Shown here: piece after piece, positions 16,077-24,644 of the stretch
How positions within the stretch are numbered: the first letter of the stretch is position 1
How the letters are laid out: every line of letters begins with the position of its first letter
NCBI GenBank assembly: GCA_045603585.1
Contig: JAZUMK010000012.1
Location: forward strand, 1 to 64,000
Origin: SFEL01 sp045603585
GTDB taxonomy: Bacteria > Bacillota > Clostridia > Christensenellales > CAG-138
Direction of reading: 5' to 3'
Length of the DNA: 64,000 nucleotides
Notes under the pieces: model-generated
Told to the model about the DNA's origin: nothing
Databases searched by the model: none
The model's input: the letters and a program-made list of their open reading frames with translations, nothing else
Made by a program: the position numbers and the translations under genes

Positions 16077-17393
16077 TTATTTATCCATATTCTTAACTGC
16101 GTCCTCAGGCTCAAGGGTGAGCTCAGCGCGCTTATTGGTACGCCATACATAGAGACCAAGCGCAAGGCCGATTACGCCGTATACCATGAAGGTACGGAAG
16201 TATTCGCCCAGTATAGCCTGACCAAATACGGCACGGCCGATTTCGGGGCTGAGGATGAACATGGAGTGGAACAGCAGAGTGCCCATTATTGCCTGGGAAA
16301 CGGTGGCCTTGCTTACGGATGCGCCGCCTACCAGTATGGCCGCTACGGAGAACAGACCGATCTGGTTGTGTGCGGTGTAGGTATTCAGGGTACCGATGTT
16401 CTGCATATAAATGATCATGCCCCATGCCGCAAATACGGTGGAGATGATAGTGGCAATAATACGGGTGCGGTCAACGTCAATACCGTTGGACTCGGCGATA
16501 TGCTGATTCTGTCCGCAGGCGCGGAAATCCTGACCCAGCTTGGTGGTCATGATCCACTTATTGAAGATGGCCAGCAGCACGATGACGCCTACGGTTACCA
16601 GAGGCACCTTGCGAACCATGGTGAGCCTGCCGCCGGTGAGCATGTTGTAGAGGAATACGCCGAATATGACAGCGCTTATTGCCATATACAGAGCGAACTT
16701 GAAGTTGCTCATGCGCTCCATGCCCGCCTTCATCTTGCGGATGAACTTATTCCACAGCACATACAGCATTGCCAGGCCGGAAGCCGCTACCATAAAGGTG
16801 GCAAAGGGGATCTGGCAGATGTCATCCATTGCATACTTGATGGTATCCATGTCAACGCTCATACGAACGCCAACGTCGCCGGGCAGTATCATGGGATGAC
16901 CGGGCTCAACGGGAATAACAGCGCCGATAACAAACAGCACTATGAACATGTAGACAGCATTGCCGAAATAGCCGACTATCAGGGATGCTATCATTTCCTG
17001 ACCACGGGTCTTGTTGTACAAGGTACCGGTGAGCCAGCCTACCAGAATAGCGATGGGCAGGGCAATGAGCATGCACAGAGCAAGGCCGCCAAAGCCGCCG
17101 ATGCTGAAATAGCGGACGAATATGATGGCCAGCTGACCGGAGATAGCGCCTACTACGATACCGAAGTTAAGACCCAGACCGGCGATTACCGGGATTATAA
17201 GGGACAGCACCAGGAAGGCATTGCGGTATACGCGGTTGCTAAGCTCGGTAAGGAACCAGTTGAAGGTAACGCCTTCTGCAAGGGCAAAGCCCACCAGAAT
17301 GAATACCCAGAAGATAATGGTTACGATATTGTCCAGAATAAATTCCTTAAGGTCGAACTTATTCTTAATGTTTTTCTTTACCATATCAGACAT
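16077..17393 (-). CDS. ABC transporter permease (RbsC/BPD_transp_2 type), subunit 2
   Basis: A 438-residue polytopic protein with about ten hydrophobic segments, beginning with a Lys-rich cytoplasmic stretch and FILDNIVTIIFWVFILVGFALAEGV. The SNGIDVDRTRIIATIISTVFAAWGM segment and VGGASVSKATVSQAIMGTLLFHSM match the cytoplasmic coupling loop and last helices of sugar/nucleoside-type permeases. It overlaps the previous permease gene by one base (TAATG). With its partner it forms the membrane channel of the importer powered by the 18436-20034 ATPase. Confidence 0.9.
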   Translation of the reverse strand: MSDMVKKNIKNKFDLKEFILDNIVTIIFWVFILVGFALAEGVTFNWFLTELSNRVYRNAFLVLSLIIPVIAGLGLNFGIVVGAISGQLAIIFVRYFSIGGFGGLALCMLIALPIAILVGWLTGTLYNKTRGQEMIASLIVGYFGNAVYMFIVLFVIGAVIPVEPGHPMILPGDVGVRMSVDMDTIKYAMDDICQIPFATFMVAASGLAMLYVLWNKFIRKMKAGMERMSNFKFALYMAISAVIFGVFLYNMLTGGRLTMVRKVPLVTVGVIVLLAIFNKWIMTTKLGQDFRACGQNQHIAESNGIDVDRTRIIATIISTVFAAWGMIIYMQNIGTLNTYTAHNQIGLFSVAAILVGGASVSKATVSQAIMGTLLFHSMFILSPEIGRAVFGQAILGEYFRTFMVYGVIGLALGLYVWRTNKRAELTLEPEDAVKNMDK

Positions 17394-18436
17394 TAGCGGT
17401 CTCCTTTCTTAACCTTGGTGAGGGCGTAGAGGATAACGCCGTTCTGTATAGCCTGACGCATGATATCGGAAAGGTCGGTTCCGGTAAAGATCGCGTTTGC
17501 AACAGGCACCGCTGCAGTCATCAGACCCTGGAAAATGCAGGTACCGATGAGCACGTGTACGCAGTTTGCAGTGGAAGCGGTAGCGCCGCCGATAAGAACT
17601 GCGGCAACAGCGGGGAATGCCATCATCAGGGGGCCGTTGTAAAGCTGTACATAGCCGTAGCCCTGAGCGTAAACGATGATGCCCAGACCTGCGATAATGG
17701 TGGAAACAACGTTTGCAAGGATGCGGTTCCTGTTGATGTTAAGACCTGCCGCATCGGCAAAGCGGGGATTTACGCCGCCTGCATAGATGGCAAGGCCGGG
17801 CTTGGTCTTGAAGAAGAAGCTTACTATGAGGCAGCAGACGACCAGCAGAATCAGCATGCCGGTGGGCACGCTTACCTTGCCGATGTTGAATGCGCCAAAC
17901 TCGGAAATTATCTGAGCCGCTTCAAAGCCGTCCAGCTGAATGGTCTCACGGAGACCGCTGCCCAGCATCCAGCCCATCTTGCGGTTGGAGAAGGGAAGTA
18001 TCAGCCAGAAGATATTGAACAGCGCAACTATGGAGAAGCCGGCATAGGTGGCGATGGTCATTTCGTCGCCCTTAACGGCATTCAGCAGCTTGCCGTATGC
18101 AAGGCCCAGCAGAGTGCACAGCACGATTGCCAGCAGCATGGAGCATATGATAAGCTTCCAGCCGGAAAGATCCATCTGCATGCAGCATACCATTGCAAAG
18201 AGGCCGCCCTCGATGCCGATAGGCAGTGCAAAGTTGGGGCCGGTACCGGACTTGATGGAGGGAACCATTGCAAGCACAAGCAGACCGTTCATGCCAACGC
18301 GGCGGAGAATATCCGACATCAGTATGGACATGGACTGACCCATGGCCGCTGCGGTAATCAATACCACTGCCAGCAATGCGCCTACCGCAAAGGTGGGGAT
18401 GCCGATCTTATTTATCAGTTTACCTATCTTAGCCAT
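17393..18436 (-). CDS. ABC transporter permease (RbsC/BPD_transp_2 type), subunit 1
   Basis: A 347-residue membrane protein with about nine hydrophobic segments. It contains AAGLNINRNRILANVVSTIIAGLGIIVYAQGYGYVQLYNG and VLIGGATASTANCVHVLIGTCIFQGL, homologous to the same segments of subunit 2, so the two permeases are paralogues that likely form a heterodimer. One-base overlaps with both neighbours show tight coupling. Confidence 0.9.
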   Translation of the reverse strand: MAKIGKLINKIGIPTFAVGALLAVVLITAAAMGQSMSILMSDILRRVGMNGLLVLAMVPSIKSGTGPNFALPIGIEGGLFAMVCCMQMDLSGWKLIICSMLLAIVLCTLLGLAYGKLLNAVKGDEMTIATYAGFSIVALFNIFWLILPFSNRKMGWMLGSGLRETIQLDGFEAAQIISEFGAFNIGKVSVPTGMLILLVVCCLIVSFFFKTKPGLAIYAGGVNPRFADAAGLNINRNRILANVVSTIIAGLGIIVYAQGYGYVQLYNGPLMMAFPAVAAVLIGGATASTANCVHVLIGTCIFQGLMTAAVPVANAIFTGTDLSDIMRQAIQNGVILYALTKVKKGDR

Positions 18437-20034
18437 TAGTTCTCCCCTCCTTTACCGGATTCGCTCAGCCTGGAGCCGGACATCATGAGGCCGTATTCCT
18501 CATCGGAAGCGTCGGGAAGCAGTTCGCCTGCAACCTTGCCCTCGCAGATGATGAGCACTCTGTCGCAGATGCTGCGGAGCTCTGCAAGCTCGGAGCAGGT
18601 CATGACGATGGTCATGCCCTTTTCCTCTGCCAGCTGCTTGAGCAGGTCAAGGATAAGCTTCTTGGCGCCGATGTCAATACCGCGGGTAGGCTCGGAAACC
18701 AGAAGCAGCTCGGGGCTCTGAGTAAGGGCGCGGGCAACGCAGACCTTCTGCTGATTGCCGCCGGAAAGGCTTCCGGTGTTCTGTGCGGCAGAGGTGCAGC
18801 GGATGTCCAGTTCCTTTATCATCTTGTCCGCATGCTCGCGGATGGCCTTCTTATCGGTTACCTTGAAGGGACCGAACTTCTTGATGGGGGCGTCTTCGTT
18901 CGGCTGAGCGGTAAAGGCTATGTTCATATCTATGGGGCTGTTGAGCAGCAGGCCAACGCCCTTGCGGTCTTCGGATACGAATGCCAGATCTTCCTTGAGA
19001 GCAGCCTTGGTATCGTTCAGCTTAAGCTCCTGACCCTTGAAGATTACCTTGCCATCGGCAGGATACAGACCCATTATGCCGTTAGCAATGCCCAGCTTGC
19101 CCTGGCCTGCAAGGCCGCCGATGCCGACAACTTCGCCCTTGCGAACAGTGAAATCAACACCCTTTACAACTTCGCCAGGCATATTTACGCGAAGGTTCTT
19201 TACCTCCAGCATGGGTTCATCGCCGATAACCCGCTTGGTCTCGTTGCGCTCAAGGGTAAGAGCACGTCCGACCATCAGACGGGCGATCTCCGCTGCGGTA
19301 AGGTCCTTGGTATCCTTGGTTGCGACCCATTCGCCGTCGCGAAGAACGGTAACGCGGTCGGATACGTTTATGATCTCATCCAGACGATGGCTGATGAATA
19401 CTATGCCGATGCCCTGTGCTGCGAGGCGCCTGATGGCAGCCAGCAGGTTCTCGGTTTCGCTCTCGGTAAGTACGGCGGTGGGCTCGTCAAATACAAGATA
19501 GCGAATACCGGTCTTGTCTATTTCGCGGGCGATCTCAACAAACTGCATGTGGCCTACAGGCAGGCCATGAACCATGGTGTATTCTTCAATGTCCATACCC
19601 ATGGTATCCAGTGCCTTGCGTGCATCAGCATGCATAGCGTCCATATCCATAGTTTCCAGGCGTTTGCCGAAAAGCTTGGATGCGGCGCTGGGCTTGGTGA
19701 TCTCACGATTGAGCTTGATGTTTTCGGTAATGGTAAAGCCGGGAATAAGCATGAATTCCTGATGTACCATGCCGATGCCCTTTACCATGGCATCGTGGGG
19801 AGTCATGATGTGAGCATCCTCGCCGTCTATTTCAACGGTACCTTCAAAGCCGCCGGTTTCATGAATAACAGGCATGCCGAAGAGGATGTTCATGAGGGTG
19901 GACTTTCCGGCGCCGTTCTCGCCTATGAGGGCATGGATCTCACCGGGGCGAACATCCATATTGATGCCCTTAAGTACCTGATTGTCACCGTAGAACTTGC
20001 CCACGTTTACAAAACGCAAAATTGATTCTGCCAA
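18436..20034 (-). CDS. ABC transporter ATP-binding protein with two ATPase domains (RbsA/MglA-like)
   Basis: About 532 residues with two fused nucleotide-binding domains. Domain 1 has Walker A GENGAGKST, a Walker B ending YLVFDEPTAVLTESE and FISHRLDEI. Domain 2 has the degenerate Walker A GGLAGQGKLG, signature LSGGNQQK and LLVSEPTRGIDIGAKK, as in sugar-type RbsA ATPases. I propose TTG 20034 as start: homology begins there and AAAGGGG sits 9 bases before it; the frame is open 29 codons further up to an ATG without homology. The binding-protein gene is upstream, separated by a strong hairpin. Confidence 0.88.
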   Translation of the reverse strand: MAESILRFVNVGKFYGDNQVLKGINMDVRPGEIHALIGENGAGKSTLMNILFGMPVIHETGGFEGTVEIDGEDAHIMTPHDAMVKGIGMVHQEFMLIPGFTITENIKLNREITKPSAASKLFGKRLETMDMDAMHADARKALDTMGMDIEEYTMVHGLPVGHMQFVEIAREIDKTGIRYLVFDEPTAVLTESETENLLAAIRRLAAQGIGIVFISHRLDEIINVSDRVTVLRDGEWVATKDTKDLTAAEIARLMVGRALTLERNETKRVIGDEPMLEVKNLRVNMPGEVVKGVDFTVRKGEVVGIGGLAGQGKLGIANGIMGLYPADGKVIFKGQELKLNDTKAALKEDLAFVSEDRKGVGLLLNSPIDMNIAFTAQPNEDAPIKKFGPFKVTDKKAIREHADKMIKELDIRCTSAAQNTGSLSGGNQQKVCVARALTQSPELLLVSEPTRGIDIGAKKLILDLLKQLAEEKGMTIVMTCSELAELRSICDRVLIICEGKVAGELLPDASDEEYGLMMSGSRLSESGKGGEN

Positions 20035-20144
20035 AGCTTTAAAACCCCTTTCCGGTTCGGGTGTGGAACCTTCAGTGTAAATCAGAGCGCAAGAACACAC
20101 ATCCTGCGCGCTTACGCACACCGAAGGTATTAACGCTAAAAGAA

Positions 20145-20178
20145 ACGGGGCAGCGGCGCCATTGCTCCGCCGCCCCGT
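20145..20178 (-). terminator. Intra-operon hairpin between binding-protein and ATPase genes
   Basis: A 12-bp G/C-rich stem (ACGGGGCGGCGG with CCGCTGCCCCGT, one mismatch or wobble) with a 10-base loop and a T-rich 3' flank on the minus strand. It lies between the DUF3798 gene and the ATPase. Such partially effective hairpins raise binding-protein mRNA over transporter mRNA. Confidence 0.75.
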
Positions 20179-20219
20179 ATTCAGTTCTTCAATAATACCT
20201 ATCAGTGATAGCTATTAAA

Positions 20220-21440
20220 TTAGTAGGTAATGTAACCCAGCTGGTATACCTGATAGTTCTCGGTAACTTCGCCGGTACCGGGATCTACGAAGGGCTCGAG
20301 GGCAGCCTCGGTGCCGCAGTAGTTGCTAAGAATAGCAGACATGATCTCGGGATCGCAATCGGGAGCCAGACCGGCCATCCACAGGAAGGCGTACTCGGTG
20401 AGGCCTACGGTGTTGGCGATGGAAGCGGGAACTGCCCAGGTGGAGAAGTGACCGGTCAGACCAGCGTCAGCAACGTACTTCATGGAAGCATCGATGGTCT
20501 CCTGAATGCCGTTTACCAGGTCAGAGGGAGTCTCAAGACCGAAGGCGCTGGGGAAGCCATGATAGGGGCTGGGGCAGCAGGGCTGTACAAAGTAAGCGCC
20601 GGCATCAAATACAGCCTCAATGAGGGGTACCTGCATGGAGCAGTTGGTGGAGAAGAAGGCGGTTTCCTTGCCGTACTTTTCTACCATCTTGGGTACGTCC
20701 TCAAGGATGAACATCTGAGCACCGGTGGTACCAGCGTCGCTGGTGGGGTCGGGAGCGGTGGCATCTACGAACTCAATGCCCAGCTCGGCGCACTTTTCAG
20801 CGATCTTGTCACGGCAGCCTGCCAGGGTTACCTGAGCCATGTGACGGGGGAAGCTGTAATGTACGAAGGTCTTGCAGCCCATGTCATAGGCCTGCTGAGC
20901 CATGTAAGTACCCTTACCTACTTCGTCAACGGAGATGGTGAAGTCTGCACGGGAAGTGATATCGGTGGGGTTCTCCTGGGGAGTGGCATAACCTACGAAC
21001 AGGTCAGCAAGATCACGAACCTCAGCTACCTTGTCGATACCGGGGTTGGAACCGGGGCAAGCCTGGTTGATGATGATGGCCTTAACGTCGGGATCGGTGC
21101 CGTACTTGTTGATTACGGAGATGAACTGCTCCTGCTCAGCCATGAAGTTGTCGGGCATGGTGTCGTGGATTATACGATCACCGTACTTTTCAACCATAGC
21201 CTGGGCGGAACGATATTCTTCTTCGTTCTGGGATACGGTGTTGGTGATGATGGCAATCTTGCCTTCGGTAGCGGCTACGGCTGCGTCGATGGAGCCCTGA
21301 ACATCTTCGGGATTCCAAACGAGCTCTACGGCCTCAGCAGCTTCCTCAGCGGGAGCGGCTTCTTCTACAGCAGGCTGTGCACAAGCTGCAAAGGACAGTG
21401 CCAGTGCGAGAACCAGCATCAGAGAGATGAGCTTCTTCAT
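20220..21440 (-). CDS. DUF3798 substrate-binding lipoprotein
   Basis: A 406-residue secreted protein. The signal peptide MKKLISLMLVLALALSFAAC ends in a lipobox with lipid-modified Cys20, followed by an Ala/Glu-rich linker (about 21-42). The rest, with KIAIITNTVSQNEEEY, DVKAIIINQACPGSNPGID and FVHYSFPRHMAQVTLAG, is the DUF3798 family, which has the periplasmic-binding-protein fold. It is the first gene of the importer operon and delivers substrate to the paired permeases. The family has no established ligand. Start has AAGGAGG 8 bases upstream. Confidence 0.85.
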   Translation of the reverse strand: MKKLISLMLVLALALSFAACAQPAVEEAAPAEEAAEAVELVWNPEDVQGSIDAAVAATEGKIAIITNTVSQNEEEYRSAQAMVEKYGDRIIHDTMPDNFMAEQEQFISVINKYGTDPDVKAIIINQACPGSNPGIDKVAEVRDLADLFVGYATPQENPTDITSRADFTISVDEVGKGTYMAQQAYDMGCKTFVHYSFPRHMAQVTLAGCRDKIAEKCAELGIEFVDATAPDPTSDAGTTGAQMFILEDVPKMVEKYGKETAFFSTNCSMQVPLIEAVFDAGAYFVQPCCPSPYHGFPSAFGLETPSDLVNGIQETIDASMKYVADAGLTGHFSTWAVPASIANTVGLTEYAFLWMAGLAPDCDPEIMSAILSNYCGTEAALEPFVDPGTGEVTENYQVYQLGYITY

Positions 21441-21511
21441 TCTGTTTTTTCCTCCTTAAATAGTTGCGTAGGGTTATAATTGATATATTACTTGCCTAAC
21501 ATATCTTACTT

Positions 21512-21540
21512 AGTTTAACAGCATACACTTTTCTTGTCAA
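21512..21540 (-). promoter_or_regulatory. Promoter of the DUF3798 importer operon
   Basis: On the minus strand TTGACA (21540-21535), a 17-bp spacer and TAAACT (21517-21512) form a near-consensus promoter about 70 bp before the DUF3798 start codon. Confidence 0.75.
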
Positions 21541-21586
21541 ATAAACTTTTCATATAGATATTATTTTTTCCATAGGAAAAAATATA

Positions 21587-21616
21587 GGCATACGGCGTTT
21601 AATTACTCCGTATGCC
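21587..21616 (-). terminator. Terminator after GNAT gene 21697-22218
   Basis: GGCATACGG and CCGTATGCC form a perfect 9-bp stem with a 12-base loop. On the minus strand it is followed by a T-rich run. Confidence 0.8.
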
Positions 21617-21696
21617 CTTCTTGCCCAACATTTGCCCGTCAATAAAAGTTCACATTCTTTTGATTTTATGTCGTGCATTTATGTCTTTTATCGCTT

Positions 21697-22218
21697 TTAT
21701 ATAAGTTTTTTCTCAAGGCAAACAAGGTTTACATTGGGGATGCCGCAGAATACGCAGGGAATTATACCGGCTTCCCTGTAGCCAAGCTTTTTGTACATTC
21801 TGCGGGCTCTGTGGTTTATGGCATTTGTGTCTATGCGAAGGAAGGGACAATTGTTTTTCAAGGCCATGGCCTCATATTCTGCCACAAACTCGCTGCCGTA
21901 TCCTTTGCCGCCCTCCCCGGGAGATACCACCAGCGTATGCAGCACGAGCACCTGCTCATCCTCCGCCTGATGTTCCCACTGTACCTCTGCATATGCAGGC
22001 ATCTGTTCCTTGTTTATTTTGCCTGCGGCCACAATTTTGCCCTCTTTTTCCAGAACATACATTTCTCCCGCCTCAACTGCCTGCCGGGCGGTTTCCTCAG
22101 TGGGATAAATGCTGCGTATCCAGCCTACCTGCTTTGGACCCGCTTCTTCTTTTGTATGTATATGGTCATATATCTCTGCTATTGCGGAAATATCCTGAAG
22201 ATCTGCCAAGCGGAACAT
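21697..22218 (-). CDS. GNAT-family N-acetyltransferase
   Basis: A 173-residue transferase with LHTLVVSPGEGGKGYGSEFVAEYEAMAL as the acetyl-CoA binding loop (GxGYGS) and NAINHRARRMYKKLGYREAG in the C-terminal half, the usual GNAT layout. It is monocistronic, divergent from the rhodanese gene. The 22219-22369 gap holds both promoters and a GTGAC-AAC-GTCAC dyad near 22301-22314. The acceptor is unknown. Confidence 0.85.
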   Translation of the reverse strand: MFRLADLQDISAIAEIYDHIHTKEEAGPKQVGWIRSIYPTEETARQAVEAGEMYVLEKEGKIVAAGKINKEQMPAYAEVQWEHQAEDEQVLVLHTLVVSPGEGGKGYGSEFVAEYEAMALKNNCPFLRIDTNAINHRARRMYKKLGYREAGIIPCVFCGIPNVNLVCLEKKLI

Positions 22219-22369
22219 AACCTTCCTCCTCTGTATACTTCTTGTGCCTATATGAATTTTACATTAACTGCCCTATGCCTGTCACTATTTTTATATTGGT
22301 GACAACGTCACGGTTTATGTATTATCATATGTATATAATAATACCATCAAAACTCACAGGAGACCGCTT

Positions 22370-22747
22370 ATGAAAAGAATAATACCTCTGCTGCTGGCCG
22401 TTCTTGCTTTGGCCGGATGCGGACCTAAATACACCTATACCCAGATATCGATGGAGCAAGCCATTGCCATGATGGAGGAAAACACCGATTACATTCTGCT
22501 GGACGTACGCACCCATGAGGAATTTGAGGAGCTTCACATTCCCGGCGCAATATGCGTTCCCAATGAGGATATCGGCACCGACGACATTCCTCAGCTGCCG
22601 GATAAAGAGCAGCTTATTCTGGTATACTGCCGCAGCGGCAACCGCAGCAAGCAGGCCTCTGAAAAGCTGGCAGCCATTGGTTATTCAAACGTATACGAAT
22701 TTGGCGGCATAATAGACTGGCCGGGAGAAACCGTATCCGGCAGTTGA
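22370..22747 (+). CDS. Rhodanese-domain lipoprotein
   Basis: A 125-residue exported protein. The signal peptide ends in LALAGC (lipidated Cys17). The rhodanese domain follows: YILLDVRTHEEFEELHIPGAICVPNEDI and the active-site loop VYCRSGNRSKQASEKL with catalytic Cys, then YEFGGIIDWPGE. It would bind or transfer sulfur (or act as thiol carrier) on the outer face of the membrane. A thioredoxin gene begins 36 bp later on the same strand, suggesting a coupled redox role, although that thioredoxin has no signal peptide. Confidence 0.9.
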   Translation: MKRIIPLLLAVLALAGCGPKYTYTQISMEQAIAMMEENTDYILLDVRTHEEFEELHIPGAICVPNEDIGTDDIPQLPDKEQLILVYCRSGNRSKQASEKLAAIGYSNVYEFGGIIDWPGETVSGS

Positions 22748-22783
22748 TCTACATAATAAATAATTACAACGGAGGAAATCACA

Positions 22784-23089
22784 ATGTCAGTTATTCATAT
22801 CACAGAAGAAAACTTCCAGAGCGAAGTAATGGAAAGCAATGTTCCTGTCCTCATAGACTTCTGGGCAACCTGGTGCGCCCCCTGCCGCATGATAGCTCCA
22901 CATCTTGAGGCCGTTGCAGAGGAACGTCCCGATGTTAAGGTGTGCAAGGTAAATATCGACGAGCATCCCGCCCTTGCCAATATGTTTCAGGTAATGAGCA
23001 TCCCCCTTCTTGTGGTAATGAAGGAAGGCAAGATAGTCAACAAGTCCCTTGGCCTTATTCCCAAGGAGCGCATACTGGAGCTGCTGTAA
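22784..23089 (+). CDS. Thioredoxin
   Basis: A 101-residue cytosolic thioredoxin: VLIDFWATWCAPCRMIAPHLEAVA has the WCAPC redox centre (canonical is WCGPC), VCKVNIDEHPALANMFQVMSIPLLVV holds the cis-Pro (IP). GGAGG precedes the ATG. It is the second gene after the rhodanese lipoprotein and is followed by a strong terminator. Confidence 0.94.
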   Translation: MSVIHITEENFQSEVMESNVPVLIDFWATWCAPCRMIAPHLEAVAEERPDVKVCKVNIDEHPALANMFQVMSIPLLVVMKEGKIVNKSLGLIPKERILELL

Positions 23090-23110
23090 AACAAAATATG
23101 CATATATAGT

Positions 23111-23145
23111 GAGCGTATCAGTGAGATGTTGATACGCTCCTTTTT
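23111..23145 (+). terminator. Terminator after thioredoxin
   Basis: GAGCGTATCA-GTGAGATGT-TGATACGCTC followed by CTTTTTATT. Confidence 0.92.
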
Positions 23146-23233
23146 ATTGCGTTGTATTTTATGATTTCCTATTATATACTGTCATTGTAATACAGCCCCC
23201 TGTATTTTCATCTCTGAGAGGATAATTCAAAAA

Positions 23234-24193
23234 ATGCGAAAAATAGCAGTATGCGTGCCCTATGTACTGGGCGTATATGAGGATAAAATCAACTGCGCCG
23301 CCAAAGAGTACGGCTTTTGCGTTGATTACTTTGATTCTGCCCACAGCCTTGCATCAAGGATAGACGAATACGAGGTACTTTACGGAGATGTTGGCCCGGA
23401 TATCATAAAAAACGCCGCCAATCTTCGCTGGGTATGCAGCCCCAATGCGGGAGTGGAAAAATACCTGCCGGATGATGCCATGCCCAAAGGCTGCATGCTT
23501 TCCAATTCCTCCGGAGCATACGGCCCCGCCATCGCGGAGCATATCGTAATGGTGCTTCTTATGCTGATGCGCCGCATGCCGGAGTATCAATCGGCAATGC
23601 AAAACCGCAGCTGGCCCTGCTTCTCCCCCATCCGCTCCATTTTGGGCAGCAATATACTGCTGCTGGGCACAGGGGATATCGGCTCCAATACCGCCCGCAG
23701 GCTCAGCGCCCTGGGCGCAAAGGTAACAGGCATATGCCGCAGCGGGAAAAGCGGCGAGCCCGCTTTTGGCAAGGTGGTAAAAATTGAAGAACTGGACGGG
23801 CTTCTGCCCCATGCGGATGCCCTCATAATGTCCCTTCCCTCCACACCGGATACCATCGGCATATTGAATAAGGAGCGCATAGCAAAGCTTGGCAAACAGG
23901 CACTGGTGATAAACGTGGGCCGCGGCTCTGCGATCGATCAGGATGCGCTGGTACAGGCCCTGCAGGAACACCGAATTGCCGGAGCCGCTCTGGACGTTAT
24001 GACTCCCGAACCTCTGCCCGCCGACCATCCGCTGTGGAGCTGTCCAAACACCATAATCACACCCCACGTATCCGGCAACGATGCGCTGGAAAGCACCCGC
24101 GACGCAGACGTTTCCATGTTTCTCTCGGACCTTGCCCTCTATGCTCAGGGCAAAGCTCCCGCCCATCTGGTAAACAGAAAAACCGGCTATTAA
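23234..24193 (+). CDS. D-2-hydroxyacid dehydrogenase
   Basis: A 319-residue NAD(P)-dependent oxidoreductase of the D-isomer-specific family. The Rossmann motif is LLLGTGDIGSNTARRL (about 141-156). The catalytic Arg lies in VINVGRGSAIDQDAL, Glu in LDVMTPEPLPADHPLW and His in IITPHVSGN. The N-terminal half has the paired substrate domain (LRWVCSPNAGVEKYLP). The 2-hydroxyacid is not specified by the sequence. A 94-residue ABM-domain protein follows 24 bp later, so the two are probably one operon. Confidence 0.92.
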   Translation: MRKIAVCVPYVLGVYEDKINCAAKEYGFCVDYFDSAHSLASRIDEYEVLYGDVGPDIIKNAANLRWVCSPNAGVEKYLPDDAMPKGCMLSNSSGAYGPAIAEHIVMVLLMLMRRMPEYQSAMQNRSWPCFSPIRSILGSNILLLGTGDIGSNTARRLSALGAKVTGICRSGKSGEPAFGKVVKIEELDGLLPHADALIMSLPSTPDTIGILNKERIAKLGKQALVINVGRGSAIDQDALVQALQEHRIAGAALDVMTPEPLPADHPLWSCPNTIITPHVSGNDALESTRDADVSMFLSDLALYAQGKAPAHLVNRKTGY

Positions 24194-24217
24194 AATACAT
24201 ATTCAGGAGGTAAAAAT

Positions 24218-24502
24218 ATGCTTATCCTTCACGTTACCTATACCGTAAAGCCCGGCATGGCAAAAGCATTCCTTGCAGAGCTGGAGCAGGATGCCGCCCC
24301 CAGGGTAAGGGCAGAAGACGGCAATTTCTGCTATGATTACTTCTACTCCTCCGCAGACGAAAACAAGATACTGCTGGTGGAAAAATGGCGCGATGAGGCC
24401 GCCCTTGCCGCCCACATGGTCATCCCCCACATGAACGACATTCGGGCGATAAAGGATAAATACGTTGACGCTACCAAGCTGGAAAAATACACAGTGGAAT
24501 AA
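24218..24502 (+). CDS. ABM-domain protein (putative quinol monooxygenase)
   Basis: A 94-residue dimeric alpha/beta barrel protein of the antibiotic-biosynthesis-monooxygenase (YgiN-like) family: VTYTVKPGMAKAFLAEL, FCYDYFYSSADENKILLVEKWRDEAALAAHM and the final HMNDIRAIKDKYVD. The His in LAAHM is the family's conserved one. AGGAGG precedes ATG. Function in an anaerobe is unclear; many members are annotated only by similarity. Confidence 0.82.
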   Translation: MLILHVTYTVKPGMAKAFLAELEQDAAPRVRAEDGNFCYDYFYSSADENKILLVEKWRDEAALAAHMVIPHMNDIRAIKDKYVDATKLEKYTVE

Positions 24503-24543
24503 AGCATAACCGGCATATATTCCGGGCATTTTGCGCCGTTAAA

Positions 24544-24573
24544 ACCGATAAGACACAATAAACTACCGATAAG
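24544..24573 (+). promoter_or_regulatory. LytTR-type operator: direct repeat 9-12-9
   Basis: ACCGATAAG occurs at 24544-24552 and again at 24565-24573, a 21-bp period (two helical turns). The match extends to 12 bases with one mismatch. This is the architecture of LytTR sites (compare the AgrA-type ACAGTTAAG-N12-ACAGTTAGG). It lies just upstream of a weak -35 region and a TATGAT -10 (24606-24611) of the operon that encodes a LytTR protein. Confidence 0.72.
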
Positions 24574-24644
24574 GCAAAAAACAGCTTTTCTCTGTTTTTA
24601 TCTGCTATGATGATATCGGCAAATAAAAACGGAGGACGGTATAA

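Noticed and set aside
24577..24600. AAAACAG / CTGTTTT hairpin as a terminator after the ABM gene
   Set aside because: The stem is A/T-rich and short and overlaps the promoter of the next operon; evidence is too weak.
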